From positions 1 to 64,000 of the forward strand of contig JAZPZI010000024.1 in the NCBI GenBank assembly GCA_045544615.1: a stretch of 64,000 nucleotides of DNA, read 5' to 3'. Shown here in pieces: positions 40,072 to 48,619 of the stretch (position 1 is its first letter; each line of letters begins with the position of its first letter). The position numbers were made by a program, and so were the translations under genes. Under the pieces are notes generated by a model that did not search any database, was not told where the DNA came from, and saw only the letters and a list, made by a program, of their open reading frames with translations. The stretch comes from CAKSFT01 sp045544615 (GTDB lineage: Bacteria; Bacillota; Clostridia; UBA1381).

Positions 40072-40752
40072 ATGCTTGAAATGTTTTTGGGGATTTTGAA
40101 AAACCTCATATTCCTTGCAGGGTATGTCGGGAATTCAAATGCCTTCCCAAAACAGCTATCAAAGGAGGAAGAGGCAAGATACTTAAAAGAGTATGCAGAA
40201 GGAAGCGAGAGTGCAAAAAACATCCTGATAGAACATAACTTGCGGCTTGTTGCACATATTGCAAAAAAGTACAGCGATGAGAATAATTTAGATGATTTGA
40301 TTTCGGTTGGTATTATCGGTCTTATCAAGGGGATAAACACCTTTTCTGCAAAGAAAAACTCAAGGCTTGTAACCTACATTGCCCGTTGTATCGAAAATGA
40401 AATTCTGATGGTACTAAGAAGTAACCGCAAGCACTCGGGCGAGGTGTCTTTGGATGAGCCGATAGGAGTGGATAAGGACGGGAATAATATGACGCTCTCG
40501 GATATTCTGCCCGCAGCCGGAAATGACATTATTGACGAGATTGCCCTGAGTGTTGATGTGGGAAGATTATATAGGGCGATGGGACGGGTGCTGTCCGAAA
40601 ACGAGGCAAGGATTATAATCTGGAGATACGGACTGAACAAGCAAAAAAAGAAGACACAAAAGGAGATTGCGGATATACTGGGTATATCACGCTCTTACGT
40701 GTCAAGGATAGAGAAGAAAGCGTTAAAAAAGCTGGAACAGGAGTTAAAATGA
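40072..40752 (+). CDS. sigK: Sporulation sigma factor SigK (uninterrupted)
   Basis: A 226-residue sigma-70 factor very like Bacillus SigK. It has a pro-sequence-like hydrophobic N-terminus (about 1-20), then NAFPKQLSKEEEARYLKEYA, NILIEHNLRLVAHIAKKY, LDDLISVGIIGLIKGINTF and a region-4 helix-turn-helix QKEIADILGISRSYVSRIEK. SigK drives late mother-cell genes for coat and cortex. The gene is continuous, with no skin element splitting it. GAGGTGATG precedes the ATG. SigE control is expected from the family. Confidence 0.94.
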   Translation: MLEMFLGILKNLIFLAGYVGNSNAFPKQLSKEEEARYLKEYAEGSESAKNILIEHNLRLVAHIAKKYSDENNLDDLISVGIIGLIKGINTFSAKKNSRLVTYIARCIENEILMVLRSNRKHSGEVSLDEPIGVDKDGNNMTLSDILPAAGNDIIDEIALSVDVGRLYRAMGRVLSENEARIIIWRYGLNKQKKKTQKEIADILGISRSYVSRIEKKALKKLEQELK

Positions 40753-40753
40753 A

Positions 40754-40778
40754 AAGGGAGTTCTGAATGAACTCCCTT
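40754..40778. terminator. Hairpin between sigK and the lipoprotein gene
   Basis: AAGGGAGTTC / GAACTCCCTT with a TGAAT loop between convergent genes. The T-run after it is weak. Confidence 0.7.
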
Positions 40779-40787
40779 ATTTAGGTT

Positions 40788-41471
40788 TTAGAATAAACCG
40801 TCAAAATTTTCAAATGTACTCTTTTCGTTAACGATTTTCCAGGTACCGTCGGTTTCGGTTACCAATAATTCTAATTCCGATGTTGTGGTTCCCATAGCGT
40901 CCAGACCTTCTTCGATAATTGGCAGGAGCTTATCACGAAGACCTGTCATCAATGCTGGCATCACTTCTTCTTCAGAAGATGTCAATGAAATTGTTCCGTT
41001 TGTCAAAAGTTCGTTTATAAGCTCGGTTGCGAGTGCCTCGAAGTCGAGTTCTGATAAGAAATCCATTTCTCCAACCTGGTCAAAGTCGATCGAGTTAAGA
41101 GTTATCTTGTGCATGTATCCGTCTTCTGTTTTTTCTGATGATGTAATTTCGTAGCTCATACTGCCTGTGATTTTGCCAAGTAATGTATCTGCAACCGGCG
41201 TAAATGTGTCGGAGTATGCAGCAACTTCATCGCCGAGCTCTTTCATAAAGAGATCTTTTGCACCGTCGAGGTTTTCAAAAGGGATGTCGGCAAGAAAATC
41301 CTCGCTATCAACGTAGCTTGAGGCGGATTTGAAATCAAGCTGGCATATTGCATCCATAAAACCTGTAACAGCAACTTTGCTTTCTTCTGTTTTGTCAGAA
41401 CATCCGCTGATCGTAATAAGCGAAGAAGCTGCAAGGATGAGTGCAGAGAGTTTTGTTAATGTTTTTTTCAT
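40788..41471 (-). CDS. Lipoprotein of unknown function
   Basis: About 227 residues. The N-terminus MKKTLTKLSALILAASS ends in the lipobox TISGC, so it is a lipid-anchored surface protein. The mature part is alpha/beta with an NTF2-like pattern: VAVTGFMDAICQLDFKSASS at the start, repeated strands, and TDGTWKIVNEKSTFENF at the end, similar to DUF4878/DUF5105-type lipoproteins. The start at 41471 follows GGGAGG 7 nt upstream. A longer TTG-initiated reading from 41486 would include the ribosome binding site. Function unknown. Confidence 0.75.
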   Translation of the reverse strand: MKKTLTKLSALILAASSLITISGCSDKTEESKVAVTGFMDAICQLDFKSASSYVDSEDFLADIPFENLDGAKDLFMKELGDEVAAYSDTFTPVADTLLGKITGSMSYEITSSEKTEDGYMHKITLNSIDFDQVGEMDFLSELDFEALATELINELLTNGTISLTSSEEEVMPALMTGLRDKLLPIIEEGLDAMGTTTSELELLVTETDGTWKIVNEKSTFENFDGLF

Positions 41472-41527
41472 ATTGATTCCTCCCAAAATAATTTATAATT
41501 CAAGTATATCACCCGATTAAAAAAATG

Positions 41528-42355
41528 TCAAATTCTGTTTTTATATTCCTTTGGTGTCATACCTGTTTTCGCCTTGAACTGCTTTGTGAAATATGCAGCA
41601 TCGACAAACCCGAGCCGCTCGGAGATTTCGGCGATGTTCAGGTTTTCGTATCTTAAATAGGTCTTTGCCTTTTTAATCTTATTTGCAATTCTGAACTCGA
41701 CAGGAGAGAGCCCCGAGTATTCCTTAAAAAGCCTCCTGAAATAAATCTCGGAAACGTTGCACATATTTGCGACTTCGGCAATGCTCAGCTCCTGGTCGAT
41801 GTCGTTTTCAAGGTAGCTTATCCCTTTTGAAATGATGCTGTATTTTTTCTCGGTAAGATTCTTTTCACGGTAGTATGAGCTGAGGCTTGATAAAATGTCA
41901 TAAACACCCGACTTCATTCGTGCAGGGCAGATAACGGCTGATTCACCGTAAAAGTCAACCTGAGAAAAGAGCATTTTGTAATTTGAGTCGCCTGTTGTGT
42001 ACACCGAGATTTTGTCGCTCAAGACAAAGGGCTCGCCATGTTTATCAGACAGACGGAAGTTTATGCCGATGGTATTTGCCTGTGGGCGTTCAAAATCATA
42101 AAACCTTACGCTGTATTCGTGATTTATCGGTGCATAGACGATATCGCCACTTTTTGCGTAGATTTTTTTGCCGTCGACCGTGGTATATTCAGCCTTGCAT
42201 CGGTCAAGGTAGAGGAAGATATTTACCTCCTTTGGCGAACCGATACAGCTAAAAGAATTATTACTATCCCACGTTTGCTTTAAAACTGTCAAAACCTCTA
42301 TCGAATAATTATAATCATAGAGCTTATTCAAGGAAATCGTTTTCAAAACATACAC
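41528..42355 (-). CDS. AraC-family regulator of the adjacent sugar operon
   Basis: A 275-residue AraC protein: N-terminal cupin sensing domain (SGDIVYAPINHEYSVRFYDF is the usual strand set) and a C-terminal double HTH (LSIAEVANMCNVSEIYFRRL, NIAEISERLGFVDAAYFTKQ, ending MTPKEYKNR). It is divergent from the MocA/NagB-like operon and is its likely activator. The start is uncertain: a GTG at 42355 overlaps AGGTAGGTG, and a TTG at 42346 lies better spaced after it. The ligand is probably a sugar or amino sugar, but this is inference. Confidence 0.86.
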   Translation of the reverse strand: MYVLKTISLNKLYDYNYSIEVLTVLKQTWDSNNSFSCIGSPKEVNIFLYLDRCKAEYTTVDGKKIYAKSGDIVYAPINHEYSVRFYDFERPQANTIGINFRLSDKHGEPFVLSDKISVYTTGDSNYKMLFSQVDFYGESAVICPARMKSGVYDILSSLSSYYREKNLTEKKYSIISKGISYLENDIDQELSIAEVANMCNVSEIYFRRLFKEYSGLSPVEFRIANKIKKAKTYLRYENLNIAEISERLGFVDAAYFTKQFKAKTGMTPKEYKNRI

Positions 42356-42448
42356 CTACCTTTTATAATCAATTCTATTATAAAAAACAAATTGTAAAAA
42401 GTCAACAAAAAGTATCGAAAAGTTATATTTTTATATCAAAAAATCATA

Positions 42449-42477
42449 TTGACTCTGATAACTTGCTCTGTTATACT
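42449..42477 (+). promoter_or_regulatory. Promoter of the MocA/NagB-like operon
   Basis: TTGACT (42449-42454), 17-bp spacer, TATACT (42472-42477). The leader to the ATG at 42562 contains a small CCGG/CCGG hairpin. Confidence 0.7.
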
Positions 42478-42561
42478 ATAATTAAAATTAGTTTGTTTTC
42501 CCGGATTTGCCCAACCGGAAGAACTCAAAAATCAGGGCAGAAAGGTTTTAAGGAGATTATT

Positions 42562-43650
42562 ATGAAAAAAATCAGAGTTGGTATTGTTGGTTTCGGTGGC
42601 ATTTGTAACGGCGTTCACGCACCCGGTTATGTTGCTCTCGGTAAGGAAAAGGCTGAAATCACAGCAGTATGTGACATAAAGCCGGAAAAACTTGCACTTG
42701 CAAAGGAAAAGTTCGGTCTTTCAGATGACTGTCTTTTTACAGACTACCGTGACCTTATAAAGAGCGGTCTTGTAGATGCAATCGATATTGCAACTCCAAA
42801 CGATGTACACTGTGAAATTGCAGAAGCTGCAATCGATGCAGGACTTGATTTCAGTATCGAAAAACCAATCGGCTTGAACTTTGAACAGGCAAAGCACCTT
42901 TATGATAAGGTTATGGCATCTGATGTAAGATCATTTATCTGCTTCTCATGGAGATACAGACCATATACAAGATACGTAAGAGACATCATCAAGAGCGGTC
43001 AGCTCGGAAAGCTTTATCACATCTATATCAGATGTATTAAAAACAGCGGTCTCTGGGAAGGCAGAAAGCTTGAATGGAGATTTGATAAGGACAGAGCCGG
43101 TACAGGCGTTTTGGGCGACCTTGGCTCACACATGATTGATATCACAAGATTCTGGGGCGAAGAATTTGACGGCGTATATGCACAGAGAGGTACATATATC
43201 ACAGAGCGTCAGAGCGAAACAAGTGACGAAATCCTGCCTGTTACAACAGATGACTGGTGCAATATCAACGGTATGACAAAGAGCGGTGTGCCTGTAACAA
43301 TCGCACTTTCAAGAACAGCTACAACAATCGACGACTTGATTGAGTTCGAAGTAATGGGTGAAAACGGCAGACTTAAGTATAAGTACGAATGGAAGACAGG
43401 CGTTGGCGTAACAAACGAAATCGAAGCTTGTATCGGTAAGACTGATATGGAAGGTGCAGGAACTCATAAGCTTATTCCGCCTGCTAAGTACGAAGCTAAC
43501 CAGTCAGAATCATTCATCAACCTCTTGAATGATATCGAAGACGAATATACCGCTCACCTTGAAGAGGGTATGGAATGTCAGAAGGTATTGGATGCTGCTG
43601 AACTTTCATGTGAACTCGGCAGATATGTTAAGATTTCAGAAATCAAATAA
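42562..43650 (+). CDS. Gfo/Idh/MocA-family oxidoreductase 1
   Basis: A 362-residue NAD(P)-dependent sugar oxidoreductase. The N-terminal Rossmann motif is VGIVGFGGICNGVH, followed by DAIDIATPNDVHCEIAEAAI and the family signature FSIEKPIG (E-K-P). The C-terminal domain carries GVLGDLGSHMIDITRFW with the conserved Asp/His. AAGGAG precedes the ATG at 42562; a reading from 42463 overlaps the promoter -10 and was rejected. It is the first gene of a four-gene sugar operon and probably oxidises or epimerises a sugar ring carbon. Confidence 0.88.
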   Translation: MKKIRVGIVGFGGICNGVHAPGYVALGKEKAEITAVCDIKPEKLALAKEKFGLSDDCLFTDYRDLIKSGLVDAIDIATPNDVHCEIAEAAIDAGLDFSIEKPIGLNFEQAKHLYDKVMASDVRSFICFSWRYRPYTRYVRDIIKSGQLGKLYHIYIRCIKNSGLWEGRKLEWRFDKDRAGTGVLGDLGSHMIDITRFWGEEFDGVYAQRGTYITERQSETSDEILPVTTDDWCNINGMTKSGVPVTIALSRTATTIDDLIEFEVMGENGRLKYKYEWKTGVGVTNEIEACIGKTDMEGAGTHKLIPPAKYEANQSESFINLLNDIEDEYTAHLEEGMECQKVLDAAELSCELGRYVKISEIK

Positions 43651-43662
43651 GGAGAGTACGAA

Positions 43663-44478
43663 ATGAATACATATACTTGCTCGAAAGAAGACTTTATTAA
43701 AAATTCAAAAATTCCGGTTCGTGTTATGAAATGCGAAGCCGATATGTACGAAGAAATCGCACAGATAATGTTTGATACAATAAAGGCAAACGGCGATGAG
43801 AAAACCGTTATAATCTGCCCTGTTGGTCCGATCGGACATTATCCGATTTTTGCAAAAAAGGTAAACGAGGCAAAGTTAAGCCTCAAAAACTGCTGGTTCA
43901 TCAATATGGACGAGTACTTGACAGACGATGATAAAACAATCGAGTATGAAAGCATTCTGAGCTTCCATCAGATTATGGACAATATGCTCTACTCGCAGAT
44001 TGATGCTGACCTTGTAATGCCTGAGAATCAGAGACTTTTCCCTGAACCGGGCAAGGAAGCTGAAATTGATGCTTTGATTGAAGAACTCGGTAAGGTTGAC
44101 TGCGTGCTGACAGGTGTTGGCATAAACGGACATATCGCCTTCAACGAACCGCCTGAAGAAGAGGGGGTAACTGTTGACGAGTTCAAGAACATCGGTACAA
44201 GATGTATGAACATCGCAAGAGAAACAATCACCAATAACGGTGCAAATAAGCTCCGTGGTGCACTCGACATTTTCCCGAAAAGATGTATCACACTCGGTAT
44301 GAAACAGCTTTTGAAGGCAAAAACTCTCAAAGTTTATCTTTACTGTCCATGGCAGTGGGGAATTATGCGCAAGATGGCATTGGAGGGTGAAACAGTAACT
44401 GCACCGGTATCATTCCTGCAGAGTCACCCGAATGCTGAGATGGTAATTACAGAGGATTTATATAATTTTAGTTTATAA
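43663..44478 (+). CDS. Glucosamine-6-phosphate deaminase (NagB)-like isomerase
   Basis: A 271-residue protein of the NagB/6-phosphogluconolactonase fold. CWFINMDEYLTDD carries the catalytic Asp and GVGINGHIAFNEP matches the NagB active-site loop with its His. The N-terminal phosphate-binding segment reads VIICPVGPIGHYP rather than the usual LGLATGSTP, so substrate handling may differ from true NagB. It could deaminate or isomerise an amino-sugar phosphate made by its neighbours. AGGAG precedes the ATG, 12 bp after the previous gene. Confidence 0.82.
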   Translation: MNTYTCSKEDFIKNSKIPVRVMKCEADMYEEIAQIMFDTIKANGDEKTVIICPVGPIGHYPIFAKKVNEAKLSLKNCWFINMDEYLTDDDKTIEYESILSFHQIMDNMLYSQIDADLVMPENQRLFPEPGKEAEIDALIEELGKVDCVLTGVGINGHIAFNEPPEEEGVTVDEFKNIGTRCMNIARETITNNGANKLRGALDIFPKRCITLGMKQLLKAKTLKVYLYCPWQWGIMRKMALEGETVTAPVSFLQSHPNAEMVITEDLYNFSL

Positions 44479-44490
44479 GGAGAATTTAAT

Positions 44491-45309
44491 ATGAAATTCG
44501 GTACATTTGTCAGAATTAACGACTTATCTGAAGCAGATGCAAAGTTCAAAATTGTAAAGGATGCAGGCTTTACATCTTGTCAGGTTGTATATAAACCAAA
44601 GGAATACATCATGGAGGATGCAAAGGTTATAAGAGCCGCTGCAGACAAGTACGGAATCGATATTTCAGCACAGTTCTGCGGTCAGCCTGATAACGAAACA
44701 ATCTGGGATATCTACTATGGCTATGCTACAGCAGGTCTCAATGTTGAAGCGTTCAGAGAATCAAGAGTAACATATATCAAAAAGGCTTGTGAATTTGCAA
44801 AGGAACTCGGACTTACAGACTGTGTTATCCACGCAGGTTATGTTCCTAACAACCCATTTGCACCTGAGTATGCAACAATGCTTACATCTGTTTATGCAAT
44901 CGGAACCCACTGTAAAAACCTTGGCTTGAACCTTCTTTTTGAAACAGGCGGTGAATCACCGATTACACTTTTGCGTATGATTGAAGATGTAGGTCTTGAT
45001 AATCTCTACATCAACTTTGACCCTGCAAATATTATGATGTACGGCTACGGTAACCCGGTTGATGCCCTGAAGGTATTCGGAAAGTATGTAAGAAACTTCC
45101 ACGGCAAGGACGGTAACTTGCCGACCGATACACGCCACCTCGGTAAGGAAACACCGGCAGGTCAGGGTATGGTTGACTTCCCGACAATCTTTAAGATGTT
45201 TAAAGAACTCGGTTACGACAGATACTGTATTATCGAGCGTGAAATAACAGGCGAACAGCAGATGAAGGATATAATTGCTGCGAAGGAATATTTTGAAACA
45301 CTCGTTTGA
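44491..45309 (+). CDS. Xylose-isomerase-like TIM-barrel sugar epimerase/isomerase
   Basis: A 272-residue TIM-barrel protein of the sugar phosphate isomerase/epimerase family (AP-endonuclease 2 fold). Metal-ligand residues are seen in FETGGE, INFDPANIM, NFHGKDG and CIIEREITG. Such enzymes isomerise or epimerise ketoses, keto-inositols or related compounds. It lies 12 bp after the NagB-like gene and 18 bp before the second MocA gene, inside one operon. Substrate unknown. Confidence 0.85.
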   Translation: MKFGTFVRINDLSEADAKFKIVKDAGFTSCQVVYKPKEYIMEDAKVIRAAADKYGIDISAQFCGQPDNETIWDIYYGYATAGLNVEAFRESRVTYIKKACEFAKELGLTDCVIHAGYVPNNPFAPEYATMLTSVYAIGTHCKNLGLNLLFETGGESPITLLRMIEDVGLDNLYINFDPANIMMYGYGNPVDALKVFGKYVRNFHGKDGNLPTDTRHLGKETPAGQGMVDFPTIFKMFKELGYDRYCIIEREITGEQQMKDIIAAKEYFETLV

Positions 45310-45327
45310 TTTTAAGGAGAGAAAACT

Positions 45328-46374
45328 ATGCATTATGCAGGTATTATAGGCTATGGCGGAATGGGAAGCTATCATAATACAAGAATAGAACTTCCCGACA
45401 ATTTCAAGTTTAAGGCTGCTTATGATATAAGAGAGGAAAGACTCAAAAAAGCAGAGAATGACGGACTTATTGCATATCATAGCCTTGAAGAAATTTTGTC
45501 CGATAAAGAAATTGAGGTTATCCTGATTGCCGTGCCGAATGATGTTCATAAAGAACTATGCATCAAGGCAATGGATGCAGGAAAGCATGTTGTATGCGAA
45601 AAGCCGGTTGCGCTGAACTCGGCAGAACTTGAAGAAATGCTTGAGGCATCCGAGAGAAACGGTGTATATTTTACAGTCCATCAGAACAGAAGAATGGACG
45701 AGGATTACCGCATCATGAAGAAAATCTATGACGAGTTGACACTCGGCGAGGTTTTCAGAATAGAATCAAGAGTTCAGGGCTCACGTGGTATTGCAGATAC
45801 CTGGAGAAGACGAAAGGTTCACGGCGGTGGTATGCTCTATGACTGGGGAATACACCTCATTGACCAGATTCTTATGATGGTAAAATCAAAGGTCGTGTCG
45901 GTATTTGCAGAATTTCAGTATATCAGCACCAATGAGGTTGATGATAACGTAAGAGTTACCATGAATTTCGAAAACGGAGTTTCAGCACTCGTTGAAATCG
46001 GAACCTGTAATTTCATTATGCTTCCTATATGGTATATGGCAGGAAGAACAGGTGCTGCACAGATTGACTACTGGAACCTTGAGGGAAGAATCAATCAGCT
46101 GATTGATAACGATATTAAATTCGAAGACGAAATCCCAAGTACACTTGTCGGACCGTCAATCACATTAGCACCTCGTGCTGCAGATACGATGCGTGAAATA
46201 CCGCTTCCAAAAGCAGAGGTTGACAAGGCATTCTATTATAAAAACCTTGTAAATGTTTTGGAGGGTAAGGAAGAGTTGACTGTAAAACCGTCAGAAATCA
46301 GAAGATCAATGAAGGTAATCGACCTGGCATTTGAATCGGGAAGAATAAAGCAGGTTATTCCTTGTGAAATTTAA
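45328..46374 (+). CDS. Gfo/Idh/MocA-family oxidoreductase 2
   Basis: A 348-residue relative of the first gene: Rossmann motif GIIGYGGMGSYHN, VILIAVPNDVHKELC, the signature HVVCEKPVAL (E-K-P) and GGMLYDWGIHLIDQ in the C-terminal domain. Two dissimilar MocA enzymes in one operon suggest an oxidise-then-reduce cycle around a keto-sugar. AAGGAG precedes the ATG, and a terminator follows. No transport gene is in the operon, so the substrate arrives by another system or is internal. Confidence 0.88.
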   Translation: MHYAGIIGYGGMGSYHNTRIELPDNFKFKAAYDIREERLKKAENDGLIAYHSLEEILSDKEIEVILIAVPNDVHKELCIKAMDAGKHVVCEKPVALNSAELEEMLEASERNGVYFTVHQNRRMDEDYRIMKKIYDELTLGEVFRIESRVQGSRGIADTWRRRKVHGGGMLYDWGIHLIDQILMMVKSKVVSVFAEFQYISTNEVDDNVRVTMNFENGVSALVEIGTCNFIMLPIWYMAGRTGAAQIDYWNLEGRINQLIDNDIKFEDEIPSTLVGPSITLAPRAADTMREIPLPKAEVDKAFYYKNLVNVLEGKEELTVKPSEIRRSMKVIDLAFESGRIKQVIPCEI

Positions 46375-46380
46375 GTTGTA

Positions 46381-46415
46381 AAAAGACGACTCGGAAATCC
46401 GGGCCGTCTTTTTTG
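46381..46415 (+). terminator. Terminator of the MocA/NagB-like operon
   Basis: AAAAGACG ... CGTCTTTT stem with inner CGG/CCG pairs and a run of T's. Confidence 0.82.
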
Positions 46416-46525
46416 TCAAATGAAAAAAAGTTTAAGATAATGCAAATAGTGAAAAATAGTGTACAAATGGCGTAAACTCAAGGCTCATAGACGATAAAAA
46501 AGTAGAAAAAATATACAAAAATCTG

Positions 46526-46554
46526 TTGACAATGCAAAAATTGGGTGATATAAT
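46526..46554 (+). promoter_or_regulatory. Consensus promoter of the large secreted protein
   Basis: TTGACA (46526-46531), 17-bp spacer, TATAAT (46549-46554): a perfect consensus in all twelve bases and spacing. Confidence 0.9.
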
Positions 46555-46557
46555 TAG

Positions 46558-46632
46558 GTTACAGTATTGTAACATTTGTGTAAAGTACCCCATCGCAAAT
46601 AAGCGATTTTACAATCTGTTACAACACTATAA
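46558..46632 (+). promoter_or_regulatory. Palindrome at the transcript start and structured 5' leader
   Basis: GTTACA-GTAT-TGTAAC (46558-46573) is a perfect interrupted palindrome spanning the expected transcription start near 46561. The segment 46559-46574 can instead pair with 46617-46632 (14 of 16 pairs), enclosing a hairpin ATCGC-AAATAA-GCGAT (46592-46607). It could be an operator, a stabilising 5' stem, or a two-state switch. AGGAGG follows at 46647. Confidence 0.65.
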
Positions 46633-46659
46633 ACTTTACAAAAATAGGAGGTAAATATA

Positions 46660-48483
46660 ATGAAAAAACTTATAGCTTTATTGGCTGCCGGCACAATGAT
46701 GCTCGGAGTTACAGCTAACGCATTGGTTTTGGAGCAGGATTTCTTCAACTATAACCATATGCTCGTTGATGCTAATGCTTGGTCAGGTCATGCTATGACA
46801 GCAGATAGTGCTAACGACGGTTCTGCGATTTCTCATGAAGCAACTATCGTTGATGGTCAGGTTGTATTCTCAGGTGTTGACGCATCAATCTATGGTACTC
46901 AGCAGGTAATGTTATCAAAGGTTTTTGCAACAACAGAGGTAACACCTTCTGAAGAAGAAGGCGGCGAAGATGTTGTTACAACAACATACAATGATAAGGG
47001 AACAGGTAAAACTGTAATTTCTTTTGATGCTATGTCAAAGGGTATAAATGGTTGGACAAACGACTATACCGGTGCAAAGATTATGACTCTTTACACAGGT
47101 GAAGAAGGTGATTACACAAAGCTTTTCGATATCAAGATTGGTTACAGAACTTACGATATGAGAATTGACAGTGATAATGCAAAGAGACTTTCTTCTGTTC
47201 ATTCTTCTGAAAGTTATTGTATAACAACAACAGGCTTAAATAACATAGCGTTTGAATTGGATCACGATACAGAAACTGTTACTTTGTTTGTAAATGGTGA
47301 AGAGGCTATAGGTAGCACACCATATACATTTGATACAGCTATGTTGAAGGATACACCAATCACAAAGTTGACTCTTAATTATTCTCACAATACAGACAAG
47401 GGTGTTGGTATCATTGATAACCTCAAGGTAGTAAACACAGCGACTGTTGAGGAAGAAGAAGTAGTTACAACTCTTCTTGATGAAAACTTCAATGATACTA
47501 CAAAGAAGTATTTGAGAGACTTCGGTTTGGCTGACGGATTGGATTACTTCTACAGAACTGATAATGCTCTTGGTATCATCAATGACGGTGCTTCAAAGAA
47601 GGGATTCGTTGTTGAAAAGGGAATTGATACTCTTCCTGCAACAGGCAAAGTTGTTGTTGATTTCAGCTTGAATGCTTATGATGCTGAAGGTAACAATACT
47701 TCATGGATCGGTTTGTACGGAACAGCAGGTAACGATAAGCCAATTTTTGCAATGGGTAACAGAACATCAGCAACTGTTTATGAAAAGGTTGTTGGTTTTA
47801 CTGCATTTAACTCAGGTACAAGAGAACAGGCTAAGTATGTTAACTTCTTTGGTGCTGAAGGCGAAGTGACAGGTAACGGTATTAAATCAGCTACAACTGT
47901 TCCTAACGGCACAGAGTGGGATGTTATCAACGATATCAGATTAGTATTGGATATGGATGCAAAGACTTATAATGTTTATTATAAGGATACAACAGATGAA
48001 TATGTAATCTTCAATGAGACAGAAGATATCCCATTTGCTGATGGTGACGTTGGTACAATCAATAAGATCTGGATTGCTGCTGATGGTAGCGGTTCAAAAG
48101 CTTGCCGTTATGAACTTTCAGATCTTAAGATCTATTCATTGGAATCAGATAAGCCAACTCCGGTTGTATACGAAGGTACAACATTAAAGACTGACATCGA
48201 AGTTGGTGATGCAGTTACAGTTTACGCTCCAATGTACGCTGACTATGAGTATGCTACATTGATTATGGCTGCATACAATGATCAGAACCAGATGGTAAGC
48301 TGCAAGGTTAAGGATTACCCAACACAGATGGTAGGTTATCAGCTTTTGAAGGATACATTCACAATGCCTGCTGGTGCAGAAACATTGAAGGTATTCTTCT
48401 GGGATGGTTTGTATGAATTCATTCCATATTCAACTCCTGCAGAGCTTACAGCTCCTGTAGTTGAAGAAGTACCAGCTGAATAA
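46660..48483 (+). CDS. Large secreted protein with two concanavalin/LamG-like domains
   Basis: A 607-residue protein with a signal peptide (about 1-21, ending TANA). Two beta-sandwich domains follow with the same plan: about 24-265 (VISFDAMSKGINGW ... LNNIAFELDHDTETVTLFVN ... IIDNLKVV) and 278-515 (VVVDFSLNAYDAEGN ... DIRLVLDMDAKTYNVYYKD ... YELSDLKIYSLE). A C-terminal domain (about 525-600) contains TVYAPMYADYEYATLIMAAY and TLKVFFWDGLYEFIPY, a pattern common at the ends of clostridial surface proteins. No anchor or catalytic motif is evident. Codon use is the same high-expression type as the genes at 11779-13464. AGGAGG precedes the ATG. Carbohydrate binding is inferred from the fold. Confidence 0.75.
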   Translation: MKKLIALLAAGTMMLGVTANALVLEQDFFNYNHMLVDANAWSGHAMTADSANDGSAISHEATIVDGQVVFSGVDASIYGTQQVMLSKVFATTEVTPSEEEGGEDVVTTTYNDKGTGKTVISFDAMSKGINGWTNDYTGAKIMTLYTGEEGDYTKLFDIKIGYRTYDMRIDSDNAKRLSSVHSSESYCITTTGLNNIAFELDHDTETVTLFVNGEEAIGSTPYTFDTAMLKDTPITKLTLNYSHNTDKGVGIIDNLKVVNTATVEEEEVVTTLLDENFNDTTKKYLRDFGLADGLDYFYRTDNALGIINDGASKKGFVVEKGIDTLPATGKVVVDFSLNAYDAEGNNTSWIGLYGTAGNDKPIFAMGNRTSATVYEKVVGFTAFNSGTREQAKYVNFFGAEGEVTGNGIKSATTVPNGTEWDVINDIRLVLDMDAKTYNVYYKDTTDEYVIFNETEDIPFADGDVGTINKIWIAADGSGSKACRYELSDLKIYSLESDKPTPVVYEGTTLKTDIEVGDAVTVYAPMYADYEYATLIMAAYNDQNQMVSCKVKDYPTQMVGYQLLKDTFTMPAGAETLKVFFWDGLYEFIPYSTPAELTAPVVEEVPAE

Positions 48484-48497
48484 TTTTAAAGCTATAT

Positions 48498-48528
48498 AAA
48501 AGAGTCGGACAAAAGTCCGGCTCTTTTT
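48498..48528 (+). terminator. Terminator of the large secreted protein gene
   Basis: AAAAGAGTCGGAC / GTCCGGCTCTTTTT stem with an AAAA loop. Confidence 0.9.
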
Positions 48529-48563
48529 GTGTCTATAGGGCTTCCGGTTTCGGAGGCCTTTTT

Positions 48564-48592
48564 GCATAAAATACCAAAAAACAGAAAACACT
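48564..48592 (+). promoter_or_regulatory. SigG-like promoter of spoVAD
   Basis: GCATA (48564-48568), 15-bp spacer, GAAAACACT (48584-48592) fits the forespore SigF/SigG pattern (GYATA, GGNRANAMT) with one mismatch. The spoVA operon is SigG-dependent in Bacillus. Confidence 0.65.
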
Positions 48593-48619
48593 ATTTCTAA
48601 AAACTTATGAGGTGATTTT

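Noticed and set aside
40072..40752. sigK split by a skin-like element
   Set aside because: The gene is continuous from the pro-sequence to the region-4 helix-turn-helix; no recombinase lies nearby.
44956..45549. Minus-strand frame opposite the epimerase and second MocA genes
   Set aside because: It overlaps two well supported genes in antisense and has no ribosome binding site or family signature.
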